64,000 nucleotides of DNA from Gigantopelta aegis. Lineage: Eukaryota > Mollusca > Gastropoda > Neomphalida > Peltospiridae. The stretch is taken from positions 48,470,318 through 48,534,317 of the forward strand of contig NC_054712.1 in NCBI RefSeq assembly GCF_016097555.1, in the 5' to 3' direction. The notes below the pieces were generated by a model that saw only the letters and a program-made list of their open reading frames with translations, made no database searches and was not told where the DNA came from. Shown in pieces: positions 25,001 to 32,690 of the stretch. The first letter of the stretch is position 1. Each line of letters starts with the position of its first letter. Position numbers and translations under genes: made by a program.

Positions 25001-27797
25001 GGTGATGACAAAGGTGAGTGTTATTAGACGTGTAGGTCTTTGTTGTAACAAGCTTTAGGGTGTAAAATGAATGAATGTTTAATGACACCCCAGCACGAAA
25101 AATACATCAGCTATTGGGTGTCAAACTATGGTCATGCAAACAAATAAGGTGATGATCAACATCAATATAATAATTCAAGATTTAAATAAAAACAGTGTAA
25201 AGAACTGTGCAAAAATACAAATATCACAGATAGATACTGACTTTAACTCAAAATTTCAATTTGTGCTGTATTGGCCATTCTCAAAGAGAATGTTACACCC
25301 CTGCACCACAGTGAGGTTACAGCACGCGCAGGGGTGTCTGCCTAGTACTGTTGATGCCTAGCTCAGTTGAAGTTAATTAGGGATATTCACACAATAATAT
25401 ATATATATATATTATTATTATTATTATTATTATTGAAACGGAAAACCAAAATTGGCAGTTTCCTTCCATTGAACTCATTTACGGGGCAAAAATGTCATAC
25501 TTATAAAATACCTATGCTAATGAAGTACATAAAACAGTCTTCAATTGCAGTTGTTAATTTGGTTACAGGTACACGTTTTATTGTCTTATTTTTATATGTC
25601 ACCTATATGTCACAAATGATCATACAATATTAGTGTATCGCACCCAATATTCACAACTGATTATTAAACAGTGAACAAAGTGGACCAGTTAAAATATCAA
25701 ATTGTAGCATAACGATTGCCAAGTGTGGAACTTAGTGTCATTGCTGACGATTTCATGCTCATTGCAGGAAATAGAATTTCATTTGAAAGAGCAGGAAGAA
25801 GTGGAAAGTGCTAATAAGGTTTTGGAAGATAGTATCAAGGAACTTCTACGAGATCCAAAGACTAACACCAGACTTCAAATGTTTCCCGAATTCTTTCCTA
25901 CTCGAGAAAAGTAAGTTATTTTATTCTGCAAATAAAGAAAGTGATTTTTACTAGTCTTTTTACAGTTTAATTAAATATTCTAATAAGACATGTGTGATAA
26001 AAATTTAAAGACATACAAGTGGCTGCTCATAGGTAATGCCACTGCTATACCATCCAATGAAAAAAAAAAAGAAGCACAGTCAAAATTGATTGCTTTGTGA
26101 CATACAAGTTAACCTTAATTTGTTTTCTATGTGACATACAAGTTAAGCTTAATTTTATTTTTTATGTGACATACAAGTTAAGCTTAATATTTTTTTTTAT
26201 GTGACATACAAGTTAAGCTTAATTTTTGTTTCTATGTGACATACAAGTTAACCTTAATTTTTTTATCTTTGTGACATACAAGTCAACCTTAATTTGTTTT
26301 TTCTATGTGACATACAAAGCAACCTTAATTTGTTTTATCTTTGTGACATACAAGTTAACCGTAATTTTTTTATCTTTGTGACATACAAGTTAACCGTAAT
26401 TTTTTTTATCTTTGTAACATACAAGTTAACCTTAAAAAAAAATTCTATGTGACATACAAGTTAACTTTATTTTTTTTTATCTTTGTGACATACAAGTTAA
26501 CCTTAATTTTTTTATCTTTGTGACATACAAGTTAACCTTAATTTTTTTATCTTTGTGACATACAAGTTAACCGTAATTTTTTTATCTTTGTGACATACAA
26601 GTTAACCGTAATTTTTTTTATCTTTGTAACATACAAGTTAACCTTAAAAAAAAATTCTATGTGACATACAAGTTAACTTTATTTTTTTTTATCTTTGTGA
26701 CATACAAGTTAACCTTAATTTTTTTATCTTTGTGACATACAAGTTAACCTTAATTTTTTTATCTTTGTGACATACAAGTTAACCTTAATTTTTTTATCTT
26801 TGTGACATACAAGTTAACCTTAATTTTTTTATCTTTGTGACATACAAGTTAACCTTAATTTTTTTATCTTTGTGACATACAAGTTAGCCTTAAATTTGTT
26901 TTATCTTTGTGACATACAAAGTAACCTTAATTTGTTTTATCTTTGTGACATACAAGTTAACCGTAATTTTTAATTTTTGTATCTGTGATGCATAAATTAA
27001 TTACCGAGGATATATAAGAAATAGAATACTACATTCATTACCGTCGGATATCATTTATATCACAACTCGTTTAAAAATGTATCCAAGTGGCTTTCTCTCG
27101 CTAGATACAATTTAAAACAACTTGTAACATAAATGGTATCTAATGGCCACACATGTAGTCTTTTCTATTTCAATAATCTGAAAACTGATAAATGATGTGA
27201 ATTGTTTTTATTTCAGATGTACTCCAGACATGGACGTAGTACTGGATATCCCACACATGTAGTCTTCTCTATTTCAATAATCTGAAAACTGATAAATGAT
27301 GTGAATTGTTTTTATTTCAGATGTACTCCAGACATGGACGTAGTACTGGATATCCCACACATGTAGTCTTCTCTATTTCAATAATCTGAAAACTGATAAA
27401 TGATGTGAATTGTTTTTGTTTCAGATGTACTCCAGATATGGACGTAGTACTGGATATCCCACACATGTAGTCTTCTCTATTTCAATAATCTGAAAACTGA
27501 TAAATGATGTGAATTGTTTTTGTTTCAGATGTACTCCAGATATGGACGTAGTACTGGATATCCCACACATGTAGTCTTCTCTATTTCAATAATCTGAAAA
27601 CTGATAAATGATGTGAATTGTTTTTATTTCAGATGTACTCCAGATATGGACGTAGTACTGGATATCCCACACATGTAGTCTTCTCTATTTCAATAATCTG
27701 AAAACTGATAAATGATGTGAATTGTTTTTGTTTCAGATGTACTCCAGATATGGACGTAGTACTGGATATCCCAACAAAGGAATGGCTGCCAATCTGA
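10016..27797 (+). CDS. C20orf96: C20orf96 homologue, coiled-coil protein (13 exons)
   Basis: Coding exons: 10016-10196, 11126-11256, 13481-13559, 14932-15016, 15238-15337, 15819-15918, 16310-16389, 16969-17046, 18427-18528, 20019-20114, 24948-25013, 25768-25910, 27737-27797. All junctions keep phase and the total of 1302 nt gives 433 aa. Recognition rests on two blocks recalled from human C20orf96: KDKEYPVKAIKISNLQKEIE against DHEYSIKSVQISTLMRQLQ, and the C-terminal CTPDMDVVLDIPTKEWLPI against CTPDMDVILNIPVEEPLPF. The protein is mostly charged heptad-rich helix (exons 2-9) with no signal peptide or membrane segment; DUF4515-type relatives are often ciliary, but its function is unknown. The donors of exons 3 (G|gttgat) and 4 and the acceptor of exon 5 are less certain. 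Exon 10 may be a cassette. The last exon's acceptor is present six times (see 27151-27775). Confidence 0.85.
10725..11105. mobile_element. MITE with GACCCTAGTTT ends, copy B
   Basis: The left end is GCAGACCCTAGTTTCAA and the right end AAAACTAGGGTCTGTCCC, near-perfect inverted repeats around about 380 bp without an ORF. Same family as 1776-2146. It lies in intron 1 and ends only about 20 bp before exon 2, so its right end sits close to the acceptor. Confidence 0.6.
11623..12117. repeat. Tandem-repeat element bounded by GGTAACC/GGTTACC motifs
   Basis: The left edge has GGTAACC and GGTTACC in alternating orientation, and the right edge has GTGGTAACCACCCGGTAACC. Between them are about three degenerate units of roughly 100 bp containing GCTTAAACGCGGA and TTGCTTGCAATTGCA. 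No coding signal. Possibly a non-autonomous transposon with an internal tandem array. Confidence 0.5.
12292..12440 (+). mobile_element. SINE head fragment
   Basis: GGGCGGGATCTAGCTCAGTC begins a tRNA-like head with A box, then a B-box-like AGGATCAAATCCC and the AACCAGTGTCCGATGATTGG core; the tail is lost. Confidence 0.65.
12460..13250. mobile_element. MITE split by a SINE
   Basis: The ends ACATTCCTGAGTTTGCTGCA and TGCAGCAAACTCAGGAATGT are 20-bp perfect inverted repeats, continued outward by AAAGAG / CCCTTT. The net element is about 400 bp after removing the SINE at 12703-13095. Related remnants lie at 16485-16650 and 34440-34600 (shared ATATTCTAAACAAGA-like block). Confidence 0.75.
12703..13095 (+). 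mobile_element. SINE nested in the MITE
   Basis: The head GGCGTCGTGGTTAGGCCATC is followed by the shared core and a tail ending GTCGTTAAATAAAACAAAC. A 14-bp target-site duplication TTCTTACAAATATT flanks it at 12689-12702 and 13096-13109, proving insertion into the MITE. It pairs the TTAGGCC head with the AACAAAC tail type, a combination different from the copy at 5183. Confidence 0.9.
13255..13430 (+). mobile_element. SINE remnant
   Basis: Decayed core (CTGTCTATGTGAAAGTGCAT, TATAAAAGTTCCC) and tail (CCAATAGCCAGTGATTAAT, AAACAAAACAC). It ends about 50 bp before exon 3 of the C20orf96 homologue. Confidence 0.55.
14091..14446. mobile_element. hAT-like MITE, copy 1 (CAGGGCTTC ends)
   Basis: The element begins CAGGGCTTCCAGAATTTT and ends AATCTAGAAGCCCTG, matching the hAT terminal pattern YARNG. 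Internal blocks ACTAGCCATGG and CGGGCATGGCAATAGTA recur in the second copy at 38465-38818. No ORF. Located in intron 3; a clear target duplication was not seen for this copy. Confidence 0.7.
15511..15680. mobile_element. MITE remnant (GGGTTTCAGCT end)
   Basis: The sequence GGGTTTCAGCTAGACGCC with AATTAGTTTCTTGGCAAATT at the other side resembles the elements at 37800-37995 and 58472-58674 (GGCAAATT and AGCTAGCCC-type ends). Weak, old copy. Confidence 0.35.
16485..16690. mobile_element. MITE remnant related to 12460-13250
   Basis: Contains TGATATTCTAAACAAGA and GACGGAAGCATCTTACAAT blocks corresponding to the right half of the element at 12460-13250, with degraded ends. Lies in intron 7. Confidence 0.45.
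17040..17480 (+). repeat. Tandem array anchored on the exon 8 donor
   Basis: The end of exon 8 (GAAAACCTCCGCGTATCAAA then CAGG|GTAATTACATTGAGTGG) is followed by four further degenerate copies, near 17150, 17226, 17337 and 17457. Each carries the exon-end bases and the GTAATTACATTGA donor context. Spacing is 76-121 bp. Every copy supplies a decoy 5' splice site downstream of the real one at 17046/17047. Confidence 0.85.
17625..17682 (-). mobile_element. SINE core scrap
   Basis: GCAAGGGATCTTTTATAAGC then CCCACAGACAGGATAGCACA is a short minus-strand piece of the shared SINE core. Confidence 0.5.
17686..18004. mobile_element. MITE with about 40-bp imperfect inverted ends
   Basis: The left end CTGGGTTCATTTGATGCTCG and the inverse of the right end, CTGTGTTCGTTGGAAGTCGT, align along about 40 bp, each finishing in TTCACAAG. 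TAA occurs immediately outside both ends, compatible with a PIF/Harbinger-type 3-bp target duplication. The family assignment is tentative. Confidence 0.5.
18031..18335 (+). mobile_element. tRNA-headed SINE
   Basis: The head GGGTGGGATTTAGCTCAGTC with GGTTGAGTGCTCG, the core CCAACCAGTGTATCACAACT, and the tail ending AAACAAAACAAACTTTAACT. Non-coding insertion in intron 8, about 90 bp before exon 9. Confidence 0.8.
18639..18668. repeat. Poly-G run
   Basis: An uninterrupted run of about 25-28 G after GTGTGTG. It is prone to sequencing error and may form a G-quadruplex. Confidence 0.8.
19690..19940. mobile_element. MITE-like element with TTTTTGCCAGA ends
   Basis: GGTTTTTGCCAGAGGGTAAA and the inverse TTTCTTTCTGGCAGAAACAC bound about 240 bp that also contain inverted GGCGCCATACCC and TAGCGCCATGCCC. 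Terminal match is short and no target duplication was confirmed. Just upstream, 19600-19670, is a repeat end (ATAGAGGTTTCACTGTA) of another kind. Confidence 0.4.
20019..20114 (+). CDS. C20orf96: Exon 10 of the C20orf96 homologue, possible cassette exon
   Basis: A 96-nt open stretch between TTACATAG and the donor GAG|GTAACC encodes AEEDESRRVSCTDF then NDEGECCVSLERASHIIE. It is phase 0 at both ends, so it can be included or skipped without a frame change. Human C20orf96 as recalled aligns across exons 9 and 11 without needing it, so it may be lineage-specific or alternatively spliced. Its cysteine and acid content differs from the lysine-rich neighbours. Confidence 0.6.
20115..20470. repeat. 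Degenerate TTATGTTG/TTATTTT-rich tract
   Basis: Loose repetition of GCATTATGTTG and TTTTATTT motifs after the exon 10 donor, without a sharp period. Intronic, no ORF with recognisable content. Confidence 0.5.
20476..20635 (+). repeat. Exact-looking 76-bp tandem duplication
   Basis: Two copies of a 76-bp unit including TACCAACAGCTGTGTCATAA and CCGTCCAAGACTATACAACT, differing at two or three bases. Each copy contains an acceptor-like CCAACAG. Confidence 0.85.
20641..20830. repeat. Compound tetranucleotide microsatellite
   Basis: CTGTCTGT, TCTATCTA and CCATCCAT tetranucleotide runs with TATATA patches. It separates the 76-bp duplication from the Penelope-like element. Confidence 0.8.
21585..22991 (+). 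pseudogene. Penelope-like RT and GIY-YIG endonuclease region
   Basis: A 468-residue open stretch. Reverse transcriptase features: FITFDVCNFYPSI (the first catalytic Asp motif), TMGSYDGAETCELIGTYM, and LYRDDGIAV with the paired catalytic aspartates in the YRDD form typical of Penelope-like elements, followed by IVNFLDVTFDL. The C-terminal third carries a cysteine cluster (ECNCRKTPECPLNRKC) and the endonuclease signature NVVYQATV ... SYVGLATNFKERYRNH, then CDLCLYEKFIIIC. This architecture distinguishes it from LINEs and LTR elements. It is part of a broken element and not expected to work alone. Confidence 0.85.
23143..23209 (+). ncRNA. Type I hammerhead ribozyme in the Penelope-like element
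   Basis: Core and stems match the family exactly. Stem I: TATTGC (23149-23154) pairs with GCAATA (23199-23204), extended beyond a small internal loop by CGTT/AACG. Catalytic core: CTGAAGA at 23155-23161. Stem II: GTGTGGTCA (23162-23170) and TGACCATAC (23176-23184) with one G-T pair and loop TTATT. Then GAAA (23185-23188). Stem III: ACAG/CTGT with a two-base loop. Cleavage expected after A23198 in the GTA triplet. Hammerheads are known in Penelope-like elements; here it is on the sense strand, 3' of the endonuclease domain. The stem III loop is very short, as in other retroelement hammerheads. Confidence 0.85.
23261..24756 (-). mobile_element. Tc1-type DNA transposon, intact-looking
   Basis: Terminal inverted repeats of about 26 bp: ACTCTTCAAAAGAAGAAACG on the left and its inverse with one mismatch on the right (CGTTTCTTTTTTTGAAGAGT). 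TA dinucleotides flank both ends, inside a (TA)n tract. Length 1496 bp with one full-length transposase gene on the minus strand. The near-identical ends and uninterrupted frame suggest recent movement. It lies in intron 10 of the C20orf96 homologue, opposite to the gene. Confidence 0.92.
23433..24440 (-). CDS. Tc1-family DD34E transposase
   Basis: 335 aa from the MPRLSEPQRNNAIGRL start at 24440 (an in-frame ATG lies 17 codons upstream, but the family start fits better here). N-terminal paired-type helix-turn-helix domains: AVARAFHVSPSTISRLWDRY, then a GRPRVTT hinge and a second HTH (SDQTVRNRLREVGIRARR). Catalytic DDE: WFSDESRFLL, HDNARPHTAR, and PDLNPIENLWDEL, with 34 residues between the second Asp and the Glu. 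GGGSVMVWAAIS is the glycine-rich box. Length is normal for Tc1 (about 340 aa). No stop or frameshift is seen. It catalyses cut-and-paste transposition at TA sites. Confidence 0.92.
   Translation of the reverse strand: MPRLSEPQRNNAIGRLDAGESRTAVARAFHVSPSTISRLWDRYQQHGSTRDLPRSGRPRVTTPGQDRYIRVRHLRERLTTATSTAAAIPGLRRISDQTVRNRLREVGIRARRPVRGVILTPQHRRLRLQWCQIHRQWPQLRWRQVWFSDESRFLLRRHDGRCRVYRRRGERYAANCVQEVDRFGGGSVMVWAAISHTGRTDLVHVQGNLNAQGYIDQILRPHIVPVMANANAVFQHDNARPHTARLTTAFLQNNNINVLPWPSISPDLNPIENLWDELDRRLRQRQPQPQTLPELAAALQAEWATITRDVIRTLVASMGRRCQAVVNTRGGHTRY
25059..25130 (-). mobile_element. SINE-tail scrap
   Basis: GTTTAATGACACCCCAGCAC ... CAGCTATTGGGTGTCAAAC resembles the tail of the local SINEs and the scrap at 33138-33188. 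Confidence 0.45.
25395..25435. repeat. (TA)n and (TAT)n microsatellite
   Basis: An alternating TA tract followed by a TTA trinucleotide run in intron 11. Confidence 0.85.
26085..26970 (+). repeat. 35-bp satellite array in intron 12
   Basis: About 25 copies of a unit of about 35 bp with core TGTGACATACAAGTTAACCT followed by a T-rich spacer. Variants (ACCGTAA, TAACATAC, CTTAAAAAAAAA) recur in the same order around 26345-26500 and 26545-26695, so a multi-unit block was itself duplicated. Confidence 0.92.
26972..27150. repeat. Inverted-repeat element related to 53385-53545
   Basis: GGATATCATTTATATCACAA and the inverse TTGTAACATAAATGGTATCT bound this stretch. A similar layout (AGATACCATTTATCTTACAA) recurs in SYS1 intron 2, so this is probably an old MITE family. 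Confidence 0.45.
27151..27775 (+). repeat. 104-bp array repeating the last exon's acceptor six times
   Basis: Exon starts lie at 27217, 27321, 27425, 27529, 27633 and 27737, exactly 104 bp apart. Each unit carries the branch-point region (AACTGATAAATGATGTGAAT), the tract TTGTTTTTATTTCAG and the first 43 nt of the exon (CTCCAGACATGGACGTAGTA). In copies 1-5 the exon runs into CACATGTAG and would end HM-stop; only copy 6 continues to TKEWLPI-stop, the ending that resembles the human protein. Units differ at few sites (TTTATTTCAG or TTTGTTTCAG; GACATG or GATATG), so the expansion is young. Confidence 0.95.
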
Positions 27798-28387
27798 ACG
27801 TTCGACTCTTTAGTTCACTGGAGTCAAGCGAAACCTTCTGAAGATTTCACAGTATGTTCAGGTGGAAAAACAGACAACTTGTTCATGCAATTTGTTTCAA
27901 GGCAATGATGGTGTTTATCACATACATGAAGAAAAAAAAAGAGAGAGTATTTTTGCTGTCTTTCTGGAATATTATTACTACCGGTATTTGAGAAATATGG
28001 GTTACTATGTACTCCACCGAAATATGAAATGTGTATATTGTATGTTGACAGTTATTAGTATTCAAAGAATACTGGTTACCCTATCTGTGATTTGTGCACA
28101 ATCTGTCTGGAATATTAAATAACTATTCTAAAAATATTAGTTACCATGAATATAACAGAAGTGTTATTTGTGAATTCTCCATTTTGAATGTTTTTGGTAT
28201 TGTTTAGAGAGTAAGTGAGACTTTGTGACAGTCTATGATGTTTTTTTGTTTGTTAATTATTCAAAAAATATTAGTTACAATGAAGGTAACAGAAGTGTAA
28301 TTTGTGAATTCTCTGTTTTGAATGTTATTATTGTTGTTTAGTGAGTAAATGAGATCGTGTGATTTGTGCAGTCTGTGATATTTTTTG

Positions 28388-28723
28388 CAGGGCTTGAACT
28401 TTAGAATTTGTTTCCCATGGCAATTTTTAAAAGGGTGAAACAGTCTAATGATGGCAATTTTGAGCCTGCCTATGGCAATTTTTTTTTTAAAGACATTTGC
28501 AGAAAATAAACCTGACTGAAAGGCTATCTTGTTATATGTAGACATCTTTTAAATGTGCAAATGTTAAATATTGGCAGATAATGTACACCAGGTATATACA
28601 TTTCGCCATTGTTGAGGAGCTTTACTGACGGCACAAAGTGCCATCGGTGATGCTCTTTATCTGACAATTTATATCTCAATGACGCCAATTGCCGTTTGGT
28701 GCCGCCGTTAAGTTCGAGCCCTG
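28388..28723. mobile_element. hAT-like MITE (CAGGGCTYGAACTT ends)
   Basis: It begins CAGGGCTTGAACTTTA and ends TTAAGTTCGAGCCCTG. The flanks are T-rich with a final G on both sides, so an 8-bp target duplication is plausible but not clean. Comparison with the tandemly duplicated neighbour (GTCTATGATGTTTTTTTG) shows the empty site. A decayed relative is at about 45853-46330. Confidence 0.75.
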
Positions 28724-29516
28724 TTTTTTTTGTTAGTTAATTATGCATGATTTTAATGAATGTTGTGAGTTTGTATCTGACATCATCTGTTGTATGCAAC
28801 GTTTATCAAATTGTGTAGAAAGCAGTCCATTTAGTAAAGTTAGTATGTCTTGTTATTGTAAATCTAACTTGTCGGATGTGGAAATTATTCTTTGGTGAAT
28901 TTTTCTTGCAATACATTAATTTTCAGGTTTTTTATCCCACGTCATATTCATATACTAGTAAATATGCATGAAGTTAGCTGTTTTGTAGTTTCACACATTC
29001 TTCAGTTCTTACACTGAATTGTAAAGTACATGACTTAACATACACTGTGTTTTACAGAATTATATAATTTTTATTTTTAATAGAAATAATCATATTAATA
29101 TACTTACATTAGTTTGACACCCAAGGGCCAATCTCTATAGTATAATACAATTCTGTAGAATTTATTTGATTCTAATTATAATTCCACTTTCTGGTTACTG
29201 GTTGAGTGCAGGAACAATACCATTGGGTTTTCTGGAATTATGAAGACGAAAGATAATGCCTGATTATTTGTATGTTTTAAATGATTTCATTATGGTTTAT
29301 TTGCAAAAGCTGAAAGCTGTGTATGGGTGTGCTGTGTAACATGTGGTGTATGTGATAAAAACAAGTGTTACATACATGTATGTGTGTATAAAACACTGAG
29401 GCATTTCATATACTGCTAAACAGCCATATGAATTTAAATGTATTTTACATGTAACGAGAATATACCTGTGATGATGAATCTATTATACAACAAAATGATG
29501 TATTCAATATAATTAT

Positions 29517-29522
29517 AATAAA
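29517..29522 (+). terminator. C20orf96: Poly(A) signal AATAAA
   Basis: AATAAA in TTATAATAAAGTAAA, 1.7 kb after the stop codon of the C20orf96 homologue. First convincing signal downstream. Confidence 0.45.
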
Positions 29523-29792
29523 GTAAAATATTAAAATTGGTGTTATGAAGTTTGTTAAAATGTTTCCATATTTTGTTTTAATTTCAATTGGAAGTATGGG
29601 TAACATAGGTACAAATAATTAAATATGTATAAAATGAATCCAAAGGGGGAAAAAAAGAAGAAAAAAGTAATTTTCTGCACCTCACAACTGATTAATTTTA
29701 TAGCCACTTCTAATTTCATATAATTATATCTACTTGCAAATTCATTGGGTACTGTTAGCCTGTGATTTGAAATGTTTGTGTCATTCAAGACA

Positions 29793-29985
29793 GGGGCGGG
29801 ATTTAGCTCAGTCGGTTGAGTGCTCGCCTGAATTGCTTGTGTCACAGGATCTAATCACCTTGGTGGATCCATTCACTGAATTGAGTTTTTTCTCATTCCA
29901 ACCAGTGCACCACAACTGGTCAGAGGCCTTTTATGTGCTTTCCTGTCTGTGGTCAAGTGCATATAAAAGATACCTTGATGTCAGA
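29793..29985 (+). mobile_element. SINE, 3'-truncated
   Basis: The head GGGGCGGGATTTAGCTCAGT with CGGTTGAGTGCTCGCC, the core CCAACCAGTGCACCACAACT and GTGCATATAAAAGATACC; sequence changes abruptly into LINE at about 29986. Confidence 0.8.
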
Positions 29986-30265
29986 AAATTCCAATTCCAG
30001 TTGTGGAGACTAAATTTCTGGGGGTTATATTTGACAGGAAGCTATCTTTTGTGCCCCATCTTAAATATGTTAAAAAGAAGGGCTTAAAAGCTCTCAATAT
30101 TTTAAGTTATTGGTAATACAGAATGGGAAGCAGACTGAAAGTATAGATCTCTTGTGAGCTTGTACGTTGATGCACACAAACCTTGTTTTCTCTGCAATAT
30201 GCCAGCAAGATTAAATCATTACTGAAACATCCAACACATAAAACGGTGTTTGATAACAAATATAT

Positions 30266-31726
30266 ACTCTGTCAAAAAAGAAACGCATAGGTGATAGGGA
30301 AAGAAGAAAAGTGTTTGATTTTACAAAATACCATTTTGTTTTGTACAATGTTGCTGAATGACCATGTTTGTTAATGTTCCTGGAATGGGACAGCATGCCC
30401 AAATGCACCCTCAAACAAATTTAACGCACGTTGTTCGACAATTGCAGGAAATCGGCGTGAAATGGTAAGATTTTGGCGAATGCACATGAAACTCGGGGAA
30501 AAAATTGGGGTAGTGATGGGTATTTAAAGCTGCAATGCTCGCAATGATGCCTCATTTCCATTTCGACGTAGACGAGTTAAAAGATGCCAAGACTAAGCCT
30601 GCCGAATCGAAACATTGCAATAGGCCGCCTCCAGTTAGGCAAATCGCAGTCAGCAGTTGCACGCCACATGAACGTCCATCAAAGCACCATTTCACGTCTC
30701 TGGGACAGGTACCAGCAGTTTCAATTAGCTGAAGACCGGCCCAGAAGTGGAAGACCTCACATAACAACTGCAGCACAAGGTCGCTACCTCCGGATTCTGC
30801 ACTTGCGTCACCGAACTGCCACAGCAACGAACACTGCAGGACGCATACCTGGTTTGAGATGGGGTGTCTGCACAAACCATTCGGAACCGACTTCAAGAAG
30901 ATGGTTTACGGGCTAGGAGACTGTATGTTGGTTCCGTCCTACGACGTCAATATCGACATTTACATGTTCACAGGTGCACGAATGTACAGTGGTGGAACTT
31001 GGGGAAACTGACGGCGAGTGTGGTTCAGCGACGAGTCATGTTTCCTTCTACAGCGACGTGATGGACGACAACATGTTTACAGACACCTCAATGAACATTT
31101 TGCCAACAACTGCGTAGCCCAAGTTGACAGATTCGGTAGAGGGAGTGTCATGATGTGGGGAGCCATCTCATACACCGGCAGAAGTGAACTTGTGTTCGTA
31201 CAAGGCAACCTGACAGCTGTACGCTACCAGGATGAAATTCTTCACCGTTACATGCTTCCCATTTTGGATCGACAGAGAGCTCTCTTTCAGCAGGACAATG
31301 CCAGGCCGTATACGGCACGTGTAACAATGGATTTCCTACAGAATGAGAACATTAATGTGCTGCCATGGCCATCATGATCGCCAGACTTCAACCCCATTGA
31401 ACATCTATGGGACGAACTGTCCGCAACTGTCACATGTAGTGCAGATAGAATGGGCTAGGATTCAGAGACTTGTTCAGTCTATGCCAAGGAGATGTCGCGC
31501 AGTGATTGCTGCTGCTGGTGGCCACACACGGTACTGATTTCAGTGCCCTCGTGAGACACTGTTTGGTGACGAAAACACCTCTACTGCCGTCATTCCGTAG
31601 CAAGAACATTGTCACATACTCATGTCAAATTTGACTGTGATATGATCATAAATAACGAAATTATGCCACTTTGTATTGAGATAATTCCATGAATATTTCG
31701 CCTATGCGTTTCTTTTTTGACAGAGT
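30266..31726 (+). mobile_element. Tc1-type DNA transposon, decayed transposase
   Basis: Perfect 26-bp terminal inverted repeats beginning ACTCTGTCAAAAAAGAAACG, TA target duplication on both sides, 1461 bp. It is inserted in the LINE: the reading DNKY / MKLFDARP continues across the TA once the element is removed. The terminal repeats and the transposase are related to the element at 23261-24756 but clearly a different subfamily. Confidence 0.92.
30584..31537 (+). pseudogene. Tc1 transposase pseudogene
   Basis: Pieces in different frames: MPRLSLPNRNIAIGRLQLGK with AVARHMNVHQSTISRLWDRY (30584-30916), then the VWFSDESCFLLQRRDG to ARVTMDFLQNENINVLPWPS part (31018-31377) with the first two catalytic aspartates, and PRRCRAVIAAAGGHTRY at the C terminus (to 31537). 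At least two frameshifts and an in-frame stop after LPWPS separate them, and the region of the catalytic Glu reads FNPIEHLWDEL in another frame. Not functional. Confidence 0.88.
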
Positions 31727-32300
31727 ATATGAAGTTGTTTGATGCAAGGCCAAATGCTATTCGTACATTTGGTCTTCACATCGTGTTTATGGTCGATTTC
31801 CAACATTGATTTAACACTTTAGAAACTCGTTTTACCACCTTGGTGTATTACTCCACCTAAAATTGTGTTTGATCGTGCACATCTGAAGAAAGATCGTACA
31901 GATGCTGTTGTGTACAAACAATTTTACATGGAAATTCAAGACAAATACCGTGATTACATTCCTGTTTATACAGAAGTTTGGGCAGTCATTAAAGATTTGG
32001 AAGAAATAAAGGATTCTAGTGCATCCAAATTTATTATTTTTACCAACTCACTTTTATGTCTCCAAGCTTTACGAAACGTGAAGCTGGACCATCCCTCAAC
32101 TGGGATGATGATACGAAAGTGTGTCTTTTTATCCATTGCCAATAAAGACATTATATTTTGTTGGGTGCCCAGCCATGTTTGCATCAGGGGTAATGAAAAG
32201 ACAGATTCAGCTGCCAAGTCTGCTTTGTATTTACCTCACGCCAAGGTTGGTATGCCGTATACTGATTAAATTAATGCCAAGCAAGAAAGGGGATGCAACT

Positions 32301-32459
32301 CTTAAACATTTATAATAATAATAATAAATTATTTTATTTAAGATCAGTGATCCATAGGACACATCACACAAAACTGATTACATATTAAACAGTAGCCTGT
32401 GCCAGCAATTATAGATTTGATGTACACATACAGATTTGATGTACACATACAGATTTGAC
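32301..32459. repeat. Short simple repeats between LINE fragments
   Basis: An ATAATAATAATAA run (32314-32328) at the A-rich end of the LINE, then three copies of a CAGATTTGATGTACACATA unit (about 32412-32468). Confidence 0.7.
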
Positions 32460-32690
32460 GTACACATTTGTACACTGCAGGTGGGCAAGTAGCTTGTCTG
32501 AGCAAAGTTCGATTCTGCTTTTCGGTGAATAAGCTGTTGAGCGAAGTAAAGAGCCAAAGGTTTTTTTACTTGCAGACTAACAAACATCTTGCTGGCACTG
32601 TATGGTCGTTGTTGTCCGATCATCCATCGGTATGCGTTGTTATAACATATGTCAAGATCCTTCATAGCATCCTGTGTAAATCTCACCTAT
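32460..32690 (-). mobile_element. LINE-derived reverse transcriptase fragment
   Basis: The minus strand encodes YNNAYRWMIGQQRPYSASKM then FVSLQVKKPLAL, which resembles the conserved region just after the RT domain of mollusc LINEs (AYR ... SAS-MF). Short, truncated on both sides. Confidence 0.6.

Larger units (their letters stand above)
27798..29530 (+). other. C20orf96: 3' UTR of the C20orf96 homologue
   Basis: AT-rich, no coding. It contains a 134-bp tandem duplication (units starting near 28124 and 28258, marker AAATATTAGTTAC), a hAT-like MITE, and ends at a good poly(A) signal AATAAA (29517-29522). The extent is inferred from the signal only. Confidence 0.5.
29986..32300 (+). mobile_element. 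LINE fragment (RT 3' end and RNase H), split by a Tc1 element
   Basis: Left piece 29986-30265 encodes ETKFLGVIFDRKLSFVPHL then KYVKKKGLKALNIL (thumb side of a LINE reverse transcriptase). The right piece, from 31727, resumes at MKLFDARPNAIRTFGL and runs into an RNase H domain: IPVYT ... EVWAVIKDLEEI ... FIIFTNSLLCLQAL ... CWVPSHVCIRGNEKTDSAAK. The family is an RNase H-bearing LINE of the I/Jockey group common in molluscs. Internal deletions are evident (between the RT and RNase H parts, and after IPVYT) and frames shift. The Tc1 at 30266-31726 interrupts it at a TA. Confidence 0.8.
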
